From contig VZRS01014182.1 of NCBI GenBank assembly GCA_013398055.1, positions 186,807-250,806 of the forward strand: a stretch of 64,000 nucleotides of DNA, written 5' to 3'. The notes beneath the pieces are model-generated. The model was not told where the DNA came from. It saw nothing but the letters and a program-made list of their open reading frames with translations, and ran no database searches. The translations under genes and the position numbers were made by a program. Origin of the DNA: Ifrita kowaldi (Eukaryota > Chordata > Aves > Passeriformes > Cinclosomatidae). Positions within the stretch are counted from its first letter, which is position 1. Every line of letters starts with the position of its first letter. This document shows positions 28,601 to 43,600 of this stretch, in pieces.

Positions 28601-31600
28601 CCTAACCTCCTATTTTAAACATGTTGTGATGCAAAGTATCCCATATTTAAATACGTATGAGGAGAAAACCAAATTACTATTCAATATCAAATTCTCTATT
28701 TGCGTTGCTTTTATATGGGACAAGACTGTAAATTACCTGTGTTTTCTGTAGTGGCTTCAATACATTTCACTGTTCCATTCAAACATTGACTAGAAAAGAA
28801 AGGGAAACTCATGTTTATTCATGGAAAAAATGTTTTGTAGTCACCATGTTAAAAAAAGATTATACAATTCAACCCAATTTAAAGAACAGAAATCAGGAAG
28901 AGAAAGCTGATTAAAATCCAAAAGCTTGAGTGCTGCTCAATATTTTGTTGGTATTTTCTAACTGCGGTTCTGTAGTGAGGGCTTAAATTCATAGTTTATG
29001 TACTACATCATAGCCTAACTTCCACCAAAACAAAAAAAAAAAAGAGCTGAGTATGTCAACCCCTGTGAGAATGGAGGGCCAGGTGATTCAGGATGCAGGC
29101 AGTATAACACAAAACCTTATCCACCGTGGCTTACAGAATTTTCCAGGTACTTTGTTAAAATAATCAGGTACGTAATCCAGTTTATACTAGGCTCCCTTTT
29201 ACTAAGTGTGCAAAAAAATCTTGACACAATAAACTTTCAATCTACATGAAAACAATTCTCAAACCACTTAAAGTAGCATCCAAAGTGTGATACAAGAAAA
29301 ATAAAATTCTTGGCAAAGAAACCTACCAGGAACCTGATGGTGTAGGAAGGATTTCTCCAGGCTGGAGGGCTTTGCCTTTGTAATGACAATGACAGCCAGA
29401 TCTGTTAAAAGAATATTCATGCATTTAGATACAAAAGCAAGATGAAATGGGATTTAAGGGCCATCTATTTATCAAGCTATTATGATAAGCAGGACTTATC
29501 ATATAATAACATATAACATATATATAACTATTCATTAACTAAGTCCTTATGTGTACAATATTCTTTGAAAGACAAAAATTAAAGATAACAGTCAGACTGT
29601 ATTGAAATCAGTGGCAAAACTCATATCGTCTTCAGCAAAGCCAGGATTTTCCTCAATCTCTCTACTTTTAATTTGCTGTTTCTGTGCATTATTCTAATAG
29701 AAAGGACTTCTTCTTCGCAGTTATGGGAGTAGAATGGCAACATGCAGCTCCTGCTTAAAGTATTGCTAAAATCATGAGATAGAGCAATTATCATAGCAAA
29801 ATCCATTAATTCTGTCTGCGATAAGAGCCAGATGGGTTAGAAGCAGCAACAGAATTACCTGGAAACCATGCAAAGATATGCAAATAAGAAGTTAGTTCAC
29901 ACTCTTGAATAATTTGAAACAGTCTTTATCCCTACAGTATGAACTTTACTGATCTTTCCAAAATATATTTTGCAATGAACGGAACTAACTCTGTAACTAT
30001 CCATCGTGATAAGCTGTAAAATTTTGGTACGCAACATACAAAAACTATTTCTTGTCGTTGAACATTTCCTCCCATTAAACTGAAGAGGTTTGTATTGTGA
30101 GACAGAAAACAGGCACTTCTAGCCACTCTTTCCATACTATCCCTTACTTTATAGATTGCTGCTTTATAGATTCCTTCTCATTTTTTTAGATGTTACTAAC
30201 AGGGTTTTCACATGAAAATGCTATCCCATGAATTAAAAAATTTCATTACCCTTCTCTAAAGCAGTTTGACATATCTGCTCTGAAGTGCAGTAGATGTATG
30301 TACACACAGTAACAGATGAGGCCCCACTATCGATTAGTAAGAAAGAATATGAAATCTTCACATATTGTTTGTTATCTTCTCTTGGCAGTCTACATCTTAA
30401 GGGAAATAGCAGAAAAGCTACTTTAAATCTTGCTGGAAAGAGGAAAACGTGCCCATACATATATTCAATTTTTTTATTACTTACATAGATACACAAAAGT
30501 TGACCGACTCTTCAAAATACTTCCCATCAGGACAATTACATCCTTCTGCACAGTCATCAGCACAGATATTTGCCATAGAAAGTGAAGCACAGGAACGTTT
30601 ACAAAAAGAAGAGCACTGATGATAAAGCATACCACTATGACACATCACAGCTGGAGGAAAGAGAGGGAGAAAGAAGGAAGAACAGCATAGTCTTAAAATG
30701 TGAAAAATAAAAAACAAAGTGGTATATCATGGAAGTTCAAAAAAAGCAGAGCAAAGTGGTCTCTTATTGCACTGGGTTTAGTTGCAAAGCATGAGAAAAA
30801 TATGCTGGTTTACCAGTTTCTTAAGTTAGAAACGTTTAGATTCCGGTGGGTTTGTGTTAAAAATAATTCTTTGACTGGAATTGTCTGTTTTGTAAAAAGT
30901 AACTATCTATTCTTTCTGTATGTTAAATTGGGCGTCTATCTAATAATTCAGGCTTCCAAGAAAGAATGGTCCAGTTAAGGCTGAGGTATTGCCATATGGC
31001 TTAGAAACAGAAATACAGGAGTTGGACTTGGATAACCCTTGTGAGTCCCTTCCAAATCAGGATGCTTTAAGATTCTGTGAAATGCCTTGTTTTAAATCTA
31101 ATGATGGTATCCCTACTTGTCAAATCACTGCCCACTCTGCTCTGCCCACCCTAGGGAGCCCCTGCCAACCAAGTTCCTTATGGAATGGCTCCACTCCTGC
31201 CCCTCCCTGACTACTTTATCCTAGTAGAGGCTTCCATATGACTTAGGGGTTCAAAGAAGGAATTCCATTTGTCTCTGTGACCAACAGAAAGGGCAGGGAC
31301 TCCCTGTGAGGCAGGTCAGGGGCCCCAGCTCAGATGCCTAATGTAAAGGCAATTATCATTCTCCCGTAGTACATCATTGGCGCAATACTAGTTTCCAGGA
31401 AAAAGCCAAACCCTGTATTTTGTGGAGAGAATGAAATTTGTAGACTTTCACATATTTCTAAAAGATATTTCATTATGGAAATGTTACTCACCACAGTAAG
31501 AAACATGAGATCTGAAGTCAACGATGACGCCGTGCTTGCCACAGACATAAGCATAGTGCGCCAAAGCGTTGCACAAACAGCTGCTTCCACATTTGCACGC

Positions 31601-34600
31601 GTCAAAGCGGCAGAGCTGGTAGTATAACCCTGGACTGATGTAGGCATGGCAGGGAGCGAAAATGTCTTGGTTGATGACATCACAGTGAGATGCGTACCCA
31701 GCTGAGAGAAGGTGACATTGTTTTAGCCAGATCCATTTTAATGTAACAGTTAGTCAAATGAATAGCATGGAATATTAAAACCCAACATAGCCAGCTGTGC
31801 AATAAAACCTTGCATTCAACGTCTTTCTGTAAATTCTATAGTTTAAAATAGATATTACAAGCAACTCCCACAACAATAAACTCCACTTAAGATAAAAATT
31901 ACTAAAAAAGTTACGCCTTCCTCTAGCAGCACGGGAAATTTAAATGCCAAAATAATACATTTCAAAAGAGTAGTTAAAAGAGTCCCCAGAGCTTGGAATA
32001 TGGTTTTCCTACTTGACATTTCATTTAGCTTTAACATCAACAATGGCCATGTACTTTTTGGCATGTGGTCTCAGGAAGCATTACAAAGCAGAGCTTGAGG
32101 GCATGCAAATCCCAAATTGGCCACACACCTTCTAGCAGCAACAGAAGTGGCCCTCCAGCCACTGAAGCAGACTACCACCACAAGTGATGGAATAGCTAAG
32201 GAACACTGTAGTGGAGATTATATTTAAGCCACTTTTGCTCCTAAAAGAATGCCCCTACCCATCAACCTCCATGTTCATTTCCATGTACACACATTGACAG
32301 AAGAGTTTCACATTTTATGGAGTCTCTCAGTAAACTAGATTCAAGGACTGAACTTGACTTGGTTGGAAATTAACCTGACAAAATAAGTAACCAAACAAAC
32401 AATAATTTATTTTTTTTTAGTTTCATCAGATCAATATCATCTCAGACCTGGAAAAGATGCCTCTGCTTGTAGCATGGCATGGATCACTTCACTCTCCACT
32501 GCTTTTTCACAGTGATTATTAGAGGATCATGGGGAAGTTCGGGATGGAAAGGAGACTCAGAAAGTCATGCACTCCATCCTCCTGCTCTAAGCAGCTTACA
32601 TTTATGTCAAACTTCCCCTTCACTGAGATAGCACAGAACTGAGGGGGAGGCACAAAGGCTCTGAGCTGATCTGGCTGAGAGATACTGCTTTAGAAGACCA
32701 TGAGGAAGGCATAAAAACTCTTAGAATGCCCCACATTGTTAGAGGTTTATTGTTATTCTAGGCTTGCTTCAACAGGCTCTAAATATGGATAAATCCCACA
32801 TCTTTAGTGAGATCTGATGTCTGAAACATTAAAAATATTAGACTACATTCCGTCAGAATTGGCAACTACAGTCTACCCATTGTATTCATTAATTGAAAAG
32901 AACAGCAATGTAAAAAGGAGACAGTGAAAGTTCAACACAAGCCATAGGCATGCCAACCAGCCAAAACTAAATCTTTACTCAGGAATTTGAACAAATCCAA
33001 GGCTCTCCTATTGTCTGCATCATTTTCTGTCAGAGAACATAGATGGAGGATAAAGAAACTTTTAATGCAACAAGCATTAAGAAGTCAGAGACAGAATGTT
33101 CGACCTGAGTGCTGTCTCCTGTACTTTCTTTATCGATCTAAAAACATGCATCACATCTTTCCTCTCAACTGGCACAATTTACAGGACCATAGACAGCTAA
33201 CACTCTGCGTGTATAGTAGACAGCAGAACTTAGTACTCACAGCCAGTATACCCAGCACTAAATGACCAACTAGCTTTTATTTATCAAGCACTTACTTCAA
33301 TTTACATGCTAAAGGTATGGAAAGAACGGTCTTTGCCAAAAAAAAAAAAANNNNNNNNNNNNNNNNNNNNNNNNNTCTATAACAAAAAAAAAAAAAAAAA
33401 AATTAAGAAAAGAAAGTGCACATCTAAACCTGGAGCTGAAATACATGAAATACATGTATGTGAAACTTCTTCACAGAGACTATCCCATAATAATAAGATA
33501 CAGCTAATTCCAGACTCCCATGTGAAAACATACCATTTTGCTGATTAACGTTGCAGGGATCAACCACAGGAATATTGATAGGCATGGAGCAAGCTGAGGA
33601 AACCTTCCATGCATTGGCATGAAGTTGTGGGGTCCCTTCTATCATCCCTGCTGGAGACCTGAAAAAGAAAAGATCAACGCTGCAAGCATCCTGCTGACCT
33701 TAGGGACTACATGGGTGAGGATGCAAGTTCATTAAAAAGGCTTAGATGCATAGTCACATCGAACAGTCAAAGTGCCAAAAGAATTTCCATCTGTCAGGTA
33801 TAGAATAAGAGAGGGCATGTGGAACTTTTTCCTCAGTATTTTATTCATGTGAAAATGTTCCTACACTCAAAATTTTCCTTCACTTATGCTTAATTCAAGT
33901 ATTCTGGAATCAGTGGAAAGATGCATTAGAGGAGATTTGGCCTTTATCCCAGTACATAAATGGAGTGAAATGTCAAAGTTTGATCTGTCAGCCAATTTTG
34001 GAGTTCTAGAGCCAGGCTGTTTGCATTTTGATGCTGGCTACCACCAAGTATTTCAGAAGCATTTATTAATACCAGACAAGTTTTGTGACATTATAGCTTG
34101 AGGAACTTTGTAGGAAATAAGGTTAAAAAGTAAGGAAAGTGTGCCCTTCTAATTAAAATATTCCTGTGGTTCAGAATTACATTTTTTTACATTAAAACTT
34201 GATGTGGGGAGGAAAATCAAGCAGTAGTAAGTGATGCAACTATTATCACCCACTCTTTTTCTCCATGCTCATGTATTTGCTCTGAAGATAAGGGAGCAAC
34301 AAGAAAGGAAAAAGTGCATTCAAGTAATATTATCATACAGTAACTTCTATAAATAATGTGGTAGCTTTCTATAATTTCTTAGCAAAACATCTTAGAATGC
34401 CTAAATTTGTGACTTTGATATTTTTGAAAGTGACTACCATTTTAATTAAGACATTTTATATTGGTTATTTTAATGGTTTGAGCATGTTAATGAAATTAAA
34501 TAATCAGATTATTATGTTCAACAAAACTTTTCACTTGTTACTAAACACGATATAAATGTATAACACGCAACTTACAGAAAATCGTCCCTTAAATTTCCAT

Positions 34601-37600
34601 TGTATGTTCCACATAGGCCTAATGTTCTTCTCTTCCATCTGACATCAACTTGAACATAGATCCTCTCTCCATCTTTAGCAAACAGTATCTTCAAACCAAA
34701 GCTAGTTTTCAGTTGAACAAAGAAAGAAGATATATTCTGAATTTCAATAGCCCCTGAACATAGCAAAAGAAGAAGAAAAACAAAGTCACTGAAATCCAAC
34801 TTCCTGGTTGTACTGGTTTACCCATTGAAAAAAAAAATTTGAAAACTCAGAAATAAAATTAGAAACTATGCACAGCCTGACCATCAGACAAATAACGTCA
34901 CCCATTCTCCATCTGAGCTTATTTCCAGTAACAACACAAATCAGGAATTCCAGCTACTGTTGACAGTAAAAAAATCTCACACCTTTCTGTACCTGTGAGT
35001 TATCTAGAAACCATATGTGCATCTCTCTTTGTTTTTTTTTATTTTAGAAGAAAGCAATGCAACTGCAGGCCACTGGCAATGAGAAGACAAGACAAAAAAC
35101 CTATTTGTTTCTTAGTCTCCAGTGATATTATAACACTAATTAACAGATCTCTGTAAAGTGTATTGAATCTTTGCATAGAAGGTTCTGTCTTACCACTACT
35201 GACATGATATCAGTATAGCTTCTTCCTTGGACTGTATGTGAACTGAGCCCCTATCAAATTCCCAGCTTTCCTTCCCAGCAAATCCATTATGTGAGGAAAT
35301 GGAAATTTCACAGTCACAGCATTCATTTGCTATACATTGTTGGGCTACTCGCAGCTGTAGGCTTAAATTAGATCTACCTTCACAAGCAGCCTCTGCATGC
35401 ACGCACACAGACTCAGGTGCATAAACCGAGAAAAGAAGATAAAATCCTTAAAGATGTCCTTAGGTGATCAGACTCACTAGACACATACAATTAACAAGAA
35501 TGTGACACCAAAATATTTTTCATAGATTATATTTGTTGCAGACTGTGGAAAGGGGCAAGAAAGTGAATAGGGGCTGATTCAAAAGAAACAAAGTGAAGTT
35601 GCCAATCCAATTATGAAGCAGAACTGTCAATATAGAGCATAACTGAGCTATGAAACTCATTGCCATAGAAAGCTGTGAATGCCGAAAGAAGAACTGCGAC
35701 TGGACAAATTCAATGAAGAAAAGACAAAGCTGCAACCACCAGCACAGGACTCCTTAAACTCCATTTTGTTGAAGGCTGAGTAAGAACTTTACTCTCACTT
35801 TACTCTTTCAGGAAGAGACTAAAAATCCAGTAACTGGTCAAAATAAGTTTCAAAATTTAGCAATATAATTTCTACATTCAGTGTTTAATTTTATAACATG
35901 CTTTTAAGGCTGGTTTATTTTACTATCCTTTCCAAAAACGTTAAGTAACTTGTCTGAAATCACAACATAAGCCAGCAGTGAAATCAATACAGATCCCGTG
36001 GAGCACATGGATTCTATTCCATTCTATTTAGCCAAAAAAGCTTTAAACAAGCTAGACCTTAGCATCAAGGTCTCTTCATCTCCTTTATTTTTCTCACCTC
36101 CTTCCTCCTAAACACAAAAAAAAATGAATGGAATTTCTAGGTACTCTATAAGATAAGAAATGCAAACAAATGAGAGCATAATAAAGAACTGTTTCACAGA
36201 CAATAAAAGCAAATTTCTATAATTATTACTAAAGTTCCAAGAGGTAAGTGATTGCATTCTTTTATAAGTTATGTTTAAAGAAATTCCCTTTTCATAGACC
36301 GACACTATTAAAAAGTTTTGGAGCATATAAGAGACAGAATGTGAAGTCTGGTAAAATTCTTCTCCTTGCACTTCTTACCATTGAGATTAAAAACTTGGTT
36401 AGGGACAGTTTGGATTTGACCAGATCTTGTGAGAGTTACTTGTTTCCTCACATCATCTTCAAGAACTAGTGTTACAGACTCAATGCAGGCGTGGTCAAAG
36501 TTCTAAGTAGAAACAAGTTTCACCATCAGAAACAGGCAATGATGTTAATATTACCATGGAAAACAGAATCAAACAAACGGAGGCAGGGGGAAAGTCATAC
36601 AGAAAGGAAATATCAGAACTGTCATTAGGTAAATCAGTTGTAAACTATGGTTCAAAGCATTAAACAAAGCACTCAAAATTGTATGCACAACATAATAAAA
36701 CATTGCTTATGTGTAATCTCCATATGGTAGGAGAATGCACTTTAGCTGTTATGGCAGTCTTACAGTAAGCAGACAGAGGTCCCCAGGTACTGATTGCATT
36801 CAAAATCCCATATTTGTATGCCCACCCTGGGTACTGCTCATTGATGGATTAAGCAGCACTAGAGCACAAGTCTGATCCTGTCTAAATCAAGCTGCTGCCA
36901 TCAGAACACACTTGCAGCAATGCAGGAAAAAGAAACTTGGGCGCACATGAAGGTGTTGCTCACCATGAAATGTAGTGATCTCCGGTTACAGACAAAAAGG
37001 ATATAAATTCTCCAGTATTATATTACAATAATTTATAAATATCTGACTATTGAAAAATGGTGGCCTATAAACTATGTTACATGCATCATTTTAGTGTGCA
37101 ATCCAGGCAGAATTTATGAACCTAAATACAGGACAAAAACCCACACAGAATTAGCTGAAACCAAGCATCTTGTGCTCTCCAGGAACCCCTCTGTTTTCAT
37201 CCAGAAAATTTTCAAGGTGCCTAGAGTTGTACAAAGGGTTATTACCAGTGGAAATCTTGTTTCTTAATGGCTACCTAACCAATCATTTCAGGCTTGAGGC
37301 CACCTGAAACACAGAAACAGTTGTCTCAACATCTATGCAGGAGAAGGAGGTGCTTACAAAAAAAGGCAGAGAGGCACCAGCTCATAATAATCAAGCTTTT
37401 GAAGGGAGGACATGAGAGACAGTCCCATACTAGGACATTGCTCTCTGCTGAGGAGTTCAGACATTCCTGTCCTCAGCACATGGGCAGCTGTGAGTCACAC
37501 TCTCAAAGCCTCTTCTCCTGAGAGCCTAATAGCCTCATAAAATCCACTCTCACAGGTAAGTACTTTTTATAAGCACCTTTACTCCTAAGCCTGCTTTTGA

Positions 37601-40600
37601 ATGTCTGCCAAAATATTTTCAAACAAGTATGTGTGGTGACTAGTCTCATAGATTTCTAAAAGGCATTGTTCCAACAAATTAAATATGCTATGTTATATCA
37701 AATAAAAATCTAAAGTTAAAAAAAAAAAAGAAAAAGAAAAAGAAAAAAATCTTGCCTAAATAGTGATGTATTAAACCTACAATGTTGCCAACAGCAGCTT
37801 TTCCAAAGCCTGACATGTTGGTACCATAACTAAAGGTGTTTATACAACTTTAATATGCATGAATGAGTAATTCTTTAGTTAGACTTGATCCCACTAAAGT
37901 TGCAATAGCTTTTACAAAGGGCAATACAACATGTAGCAACACAAACAATTACAAAAAAAACAAGCTGAAAAATGGTTTCAGTTTATATTTTCTATTTAAC
38001 ATTACCAATAGTTTACAGTAGAATTCAAAGAAGATTGCCTGAAATATGGATGGACTCGTTCGTTTCCACATTAAAAAAAAAAAAAATGTGGCATACCTGT
38101 CCACAAGGGGCTTTTTGTAAAGTGATTGTGAATTTGTTTTTTCCAGTGCCTTTTACCAAAATGTACTGGCAAATCCCAAGAAAGGTAAAATGACGTCCAT
38201 CAAATGTTGTGAAATGAGAGCTGCCTGTGATGGAGCACTCAGCTTGAGAGAAAAAGGATAAAGAATGTTCACTTCCACAAGAATGTACCATTATTCTACA
38301 AATTATGTGAGAGGAAAAAAAAAAGAAACTTTCTCCTGATTTCTAAGCATATAACCCAGGCTAACTTTAATCTATCTAGCTATAATGGCATTTAGAAACA
38401 AATTATGCTAGAGACACCTATTTCCGACAGATACCATCTCATAAAGAGCACATCCATGTGCGGCATCTTTTGGTTCTAAATAGATGAGATACTTTTGACA
38501 AAAATACAAAAGGCTTTTCTCTTTATTACAATTCAGAAGTATCCTAGAATCTTCTTATCTTTTTTATTCCATGACTCAGCATGATAGAGGACAAGCCTCT
38601 TTCTCCATCCTTCTAGGTATTATGGCACTGCTTGTTATCACAGGTATGAAGAGGATGCAGGTTTCAGTGTCTGTCCTTGGGGCACATCTTTTCGGGTTTT
38701 TTTTCCAGCTCAAATCAGGAATGCACAGCTGAAGCAAGTCTCCAGCTCATCCCCACTTAGTGCACTTTCATTCACACATAGGGCAGCATCAGAGCACATG
38801 AACTAGATTCATTTTAGCTGCAGGAAGTGCTCTGTGGGAGCACATCTAACCTGCCCCCACTACAAACAGCAACTCAGTCCCTAGGACCAGACCAAAGTAG
38901 TCATCATTAACCCCCCAGGTGAGCACACAACACACACAGGACATAGAGTTGTTCTCAATGTCAATTGTTTTACATTACAGATCCACACTGTCAAGCCTTG
39001 CTTAGAAACTGTTAAGCCTTATTACCTCATTCAAAGAGATAATAAGGCCTGATTTGTAAAAAAATCTCTCTTTCACAAGCTTCATAATATAATCTTGTCT
39101 GAGGTGCAGAACTATCAAGGGAGTTTCACCACCTGCCTGCTGCATGTTCCTCTGTGCAACTCATTACAGAGACCATGCTATCTTTAAAGATAAGGATCAT
39201 TATTCAAACATGAACTGCTCTTACGAGAGAGAAAATCCAGCACATAGCATCAGAATGATGGTTTTCTTATTACTTACATTAAAGTTGCACCTAGAAGTGA
39301 GGAGATCCTTATACCTGGCCTAGGTACTGCACAGGCAGTAAAAACACACCATCTGTGGCAAATAACACTGAGCATAAACAAGAGATAGAAAACAAGAGGT
39401 GGATGTAGCACACTGAGGTAGGGACGCAAGTGGGAAACAGCAGGGTGAGTATGGTCAGGCAATTAACAGCTTCATTCCAGCTGGCCCACAGCTACTGTCA
39501 ATATCCATCTGCTTAATCTTTCTTCCTAAATTAGCAGCCAAAAGTTTTGGATCATATTTGGTTCTGTTGTCTTCAGAAAAGTTTATCATTTTTGCTATGA
39601 AGTGAGAAAAGAGTAATGAAATACAAATACCTGGACAATCATGATCAGTGCAGTTCCAAATGCCACCAACACAAACACTAAAAAGAAAAATCACAAAACA
39701 CAGAAATAGTGTTCTGATCTTTAGCAAAATAAGTAGCTTTGAGTTAAGTAATATGCCTTGAAATCACGCAGAATAGCCTGTATATTTTAGTGATACACAG
39801 GCCTCAGACTGTTAAACATAGAGAGTAAATATTATTTAAAATGTAAGTGTAACTACGATGTTAAACTAACTATGGACAGTAGTCACAGAGAGATGAAACA
39901 CACAGGCTTTCACATACCAGTTGCTACACTCTTGTTCAATTTCTGAGCCTACAGGGAAAGCAGTCCCATGATAAATACAAGGACAACTCGACAAAGAGAT
40001 ACAAGTTCCATTTTCCATAATGAGACCTATTGGGAAAGAAGTTAATAAATGAAATATAAAACAAATTAACAAACTCCAGATCACTGCACTTCCCCCATCT
40101 GACTCAAACATTCCAGTCTGCCAGAAGATGATGTCATCAGTCTTAAACAAGGACCAGCAAAAACAGTTGCCCAGTGAGTGCAGAGAGCTCAGAGTGAAGC
40201 TCCATAAAAACAAGTTTTCACTCTGAACCATTGCTTTATGAAAAATGTCTGCCTTAAGCATGTAAAACTGTGCAACCCAAAAATGAAAATATTCTGAAAT
40301 CTCATTATCTTTAGTCCATCTAGAACTAGGACAGTTCATAGTCCAGTCAATAATTTTTATTCAGTACAGGTCTCAGAAACTTTGGTTTCTTGTACAGAGC
40401 ATGACACATTCTCTTTAAGCAACATTTCTATAGGTTTTTGAATAATTCAAATAAAGGAGACTAAATCTGTGCAATATCTTCCTGCAGGAAGCATTAGTAA
40501 TGGCTCCATATTTTAACTGATATTGCATGCTGAGACAATGGCACACAATAAAGGACAGAATCACAGTGACAATAACAACAGCTATGGCAGAATTTACAAT

Positions 40601-43600
40601 ATTCGTAATTTTCAGGCTTTAATTTTAAGCACAGTCTATTTAGACTTCATTATGATCTTGGATACTAGATTTACATGCATTTTTTGAAATAATATTGACA
40701 ATATTTACCATCTGGACAGTAACAGCCATCTAAACAGTGCAGGTTGCTGCCAAGACACTCTTTTTCAAATGTGCAGGTTGGTGGACAACAACTGATACAG
40801 TCACGGTGAACAAAGGTGTCTTCACACTTCTCAGCTGAAAAAAACCCCACAGTATATTGAACATTAGTGCAGTTTCTCTTTCCATGCTAGAAAACCCATT
40901 TCTGTCAAATAAACATGGTGCAGCTCTTCTGGTATAGGTAGTTAATCAGATGAAGTACAATGGACGTTTTGGGGGAGGTTTAACTGATGAACTATGGTGA
41001 AGCTCTCATCAATATTTAAGTCTTTCTTTAGCAAATCTTTATATCATCTCTCTAAAATGTTATAGCCTCTGTGACAGGAAAATGTGCTCCTATCTCAGCT
41101 AGTTCAAAGCCTTGTGCATGAGACTGAGCTGCAATTGATGGGTGGTAGTGATAACAAGAAGGAGCTGGATTAACTGCATTAATTCTGTTATAGGGCCAGT
41201 AGAGGCTGAAAGATGTTTGTTCTTTGTCCTAGAATATGATCAGCACACGTGATGTTTCAAGCAATCCACAGAAACATGAATTTTGTATGGATCTAAACCA
41301 TACCACAATGGAATTAAAATATTCCTCTAGAAAGTCATTGACTTCATTGTTTGCCAGCAGGAGTGAAACTGGCTGATCAACTTGAGTATCAGATTTGAGT
41401 TCTACAGGGAAAAATGTTGCCAAGATAAAATTATTTGAACTGAATACATGGGGTATCTCAAATGTCACACAGTATGCTTTGTTAAAGAGTCTTACTACAG
41501 GCAGGAAAGTCATCCCTCCAGTCCCGCACCGGGGACCCAGCGTGAGAGCATGCTCTAGCGTACTCTGTCACTGCCCTGCAGTATGTTTCATCATCATCCA
41601 CTCTGAAATGATAAAATAAGAGAGTAGTCAAGGAACTTAAATCCCATCTACGATTTCTGCCATGTGACATGGCACAGGATATTTCACACATAGCTGACAC
41701 CACTCCGTCATAAAGGCACACAAGAAAAATGTAAAAAGGAACAAGCTATACTGAATACATCATTGTGGTTTTGTCATTTGATCTCACAAAAAGTTATTTC
41801 ATTTTAATATTACCACAATGAAAAAAAACCGCTAATCTATTATTTTTTAAAAGTGCCGCTTATAGTGAAAGAGAAACAGGACCTTTTCTTGAAGACAATG
41901 GACAACTCAAGAGTCTCAAGATCCCCATCTCAGGCCTCTCCCTCCTGCATGATGTAGAAACTCTGACCTACACTGATAAAAGACATTCTGGTTCAAGTAA
42001 GAACTTCAAGTCTCCAATTGCCTTGAACTTCGATGAGAAGAACCTTATTAGTTGACCCCTTTTGTGCTGAAATTCACAGAGCCAGTATACCCACTCAATA
42101 CCATGGGCAGGCTCAGGGATTTACAGCACAGCCTTGGGCAAAGACAAGATTTCTGCCTTAGTCTATACAGAAGAAGCTCTACAGTGGATTTTTACCAGAA
42201 TCAAGCAAAAAGACATTCATTAATATTTAGGCAAGTTCAAATTTTATTCAGATGTAGGTCACATACGGTGAAATACCACCAAACTTTTGTTACTCTCAAT
42301 GTCGAACAACTCACATCATTCACTGTAGAAGATTTGATGCCAAAATTAACCAGTCATAACATGATATTTCTATTATAAGCATGTTTATGACAGATCAACT
42401 GATTTTGCTTCTCAGCACACAAGATCATGCTTTCAAAATTAATCATCTTAAGAATGTGTTATACTATGTTTGTATTCTGCTTTCAACACATCTGTTATCA
42501 AATCAAACACCACTATGCTCTTTGTTACAGTGATCAGAGTCTCTCCAACTCTCCTTATCTAATCCAATTAAATGGGTCTTAATAGAAAGAATACTTGGCC
42601 TATACTATGGCCTCACAAAAAACTTAATAAACTGATACTAAGCCACAAGAAAATAGGTTTCTTTTATAAACAAAATAAGCCTAAATTAATGAGGTTCTGA
42701 GACACAGAAACTTCAAGGTTTGTAACATTCACAAAATTCACATCAACACACATCAGATTGTTGACAAAAATCCAACCCTCCTTAACACCACAGCACCGAT
42801 TCAATATCCTACTTGAAAATTTTGGTTTTTGCTATTCTTCAAAAGCCACAGTAAACACCTGTGTTACAAAGACACCATACAGAGGCAACTCATCTCTTTT
42901 CTGAGCAACATCAATGTTTGCCTACAAACACAAATTCTTCCATCTTGACTCTATGGTAAATCAGAAAACTAAACATTCATCAAAAATTGAACTAACAAGT
43001 TTTAATGTATTATACTGAGTGATCCTTATGTTTAGTCTTGTGATCCTTTCTGTATGTTTTTGCTTAAACCGGTGATACTCAGAGAATTATATACTCTGGT
43101 AAATATCCTCCTATTTGTGACAATTATGTCTTAACTTGAAAACCTTACTAAAAAGAAAGTGGTACATTGCTCAATTATCTATTCAATTACTGGAGTAGAA
43201 GCTTAACTTGAATGACAAGAACAAGTCAGAAGTCTGGAGAGCTAAGGGAAAAATACCAGGTTGCCTACAATGCCAGCAGCTGTGGGGGTGAGACTCCCAC
43301 CAAAGCAAATGAGAGTTGAATTTCTTTTGGCAACTCAGAATTTAAGTATATGGAATCATTTTGTAAAAATTCTACTAATTTGAACGATAGTGGTTACTCA
43401 TAAAAAAACCAGTCCAGCTGTATCTGACAAATGGTCCAGCTTCTCCAGTATTGTTGATATTTCTCCCTAGTATCATCTACATGTAGTTCTGTTTCAGGGC
43501 CTCCAGACACAAGTTTCATGGGGTTTTTGTGATTAGCAGCTCATCTTTTGTCATGAGTGGTTCTCCATGAATTTATCTTCCACTTATTTGTCTAGTGTTT

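Larger units (their letters stand above)
28057..31491 (-). other. OTOGL introns 22 to 19 around exons 20-22
   Basis: Short introns (537-1,083 bp). Apart from the small CR1 end at 31021-31082, I see only AT-rich unique sequence. Confidence 0.5.
33659..39630 (-). other. OTOGL introns 17 to 14 around exons 15-17
   Basis: Four introns of 917-1,625 bp. They hold AT-rich sequence, a simple repeat at 37718-37748 and a GC-richer patch near 38640-38990 with no recognised identity. Confidence 0.5.

Noticed and set aside
31330..31683. 117-codon minus-strand open frame over exon 19
   Set aside because: It is the wrong frame. The true frame over the same bases gives the C8-2 domain with its cysteines.
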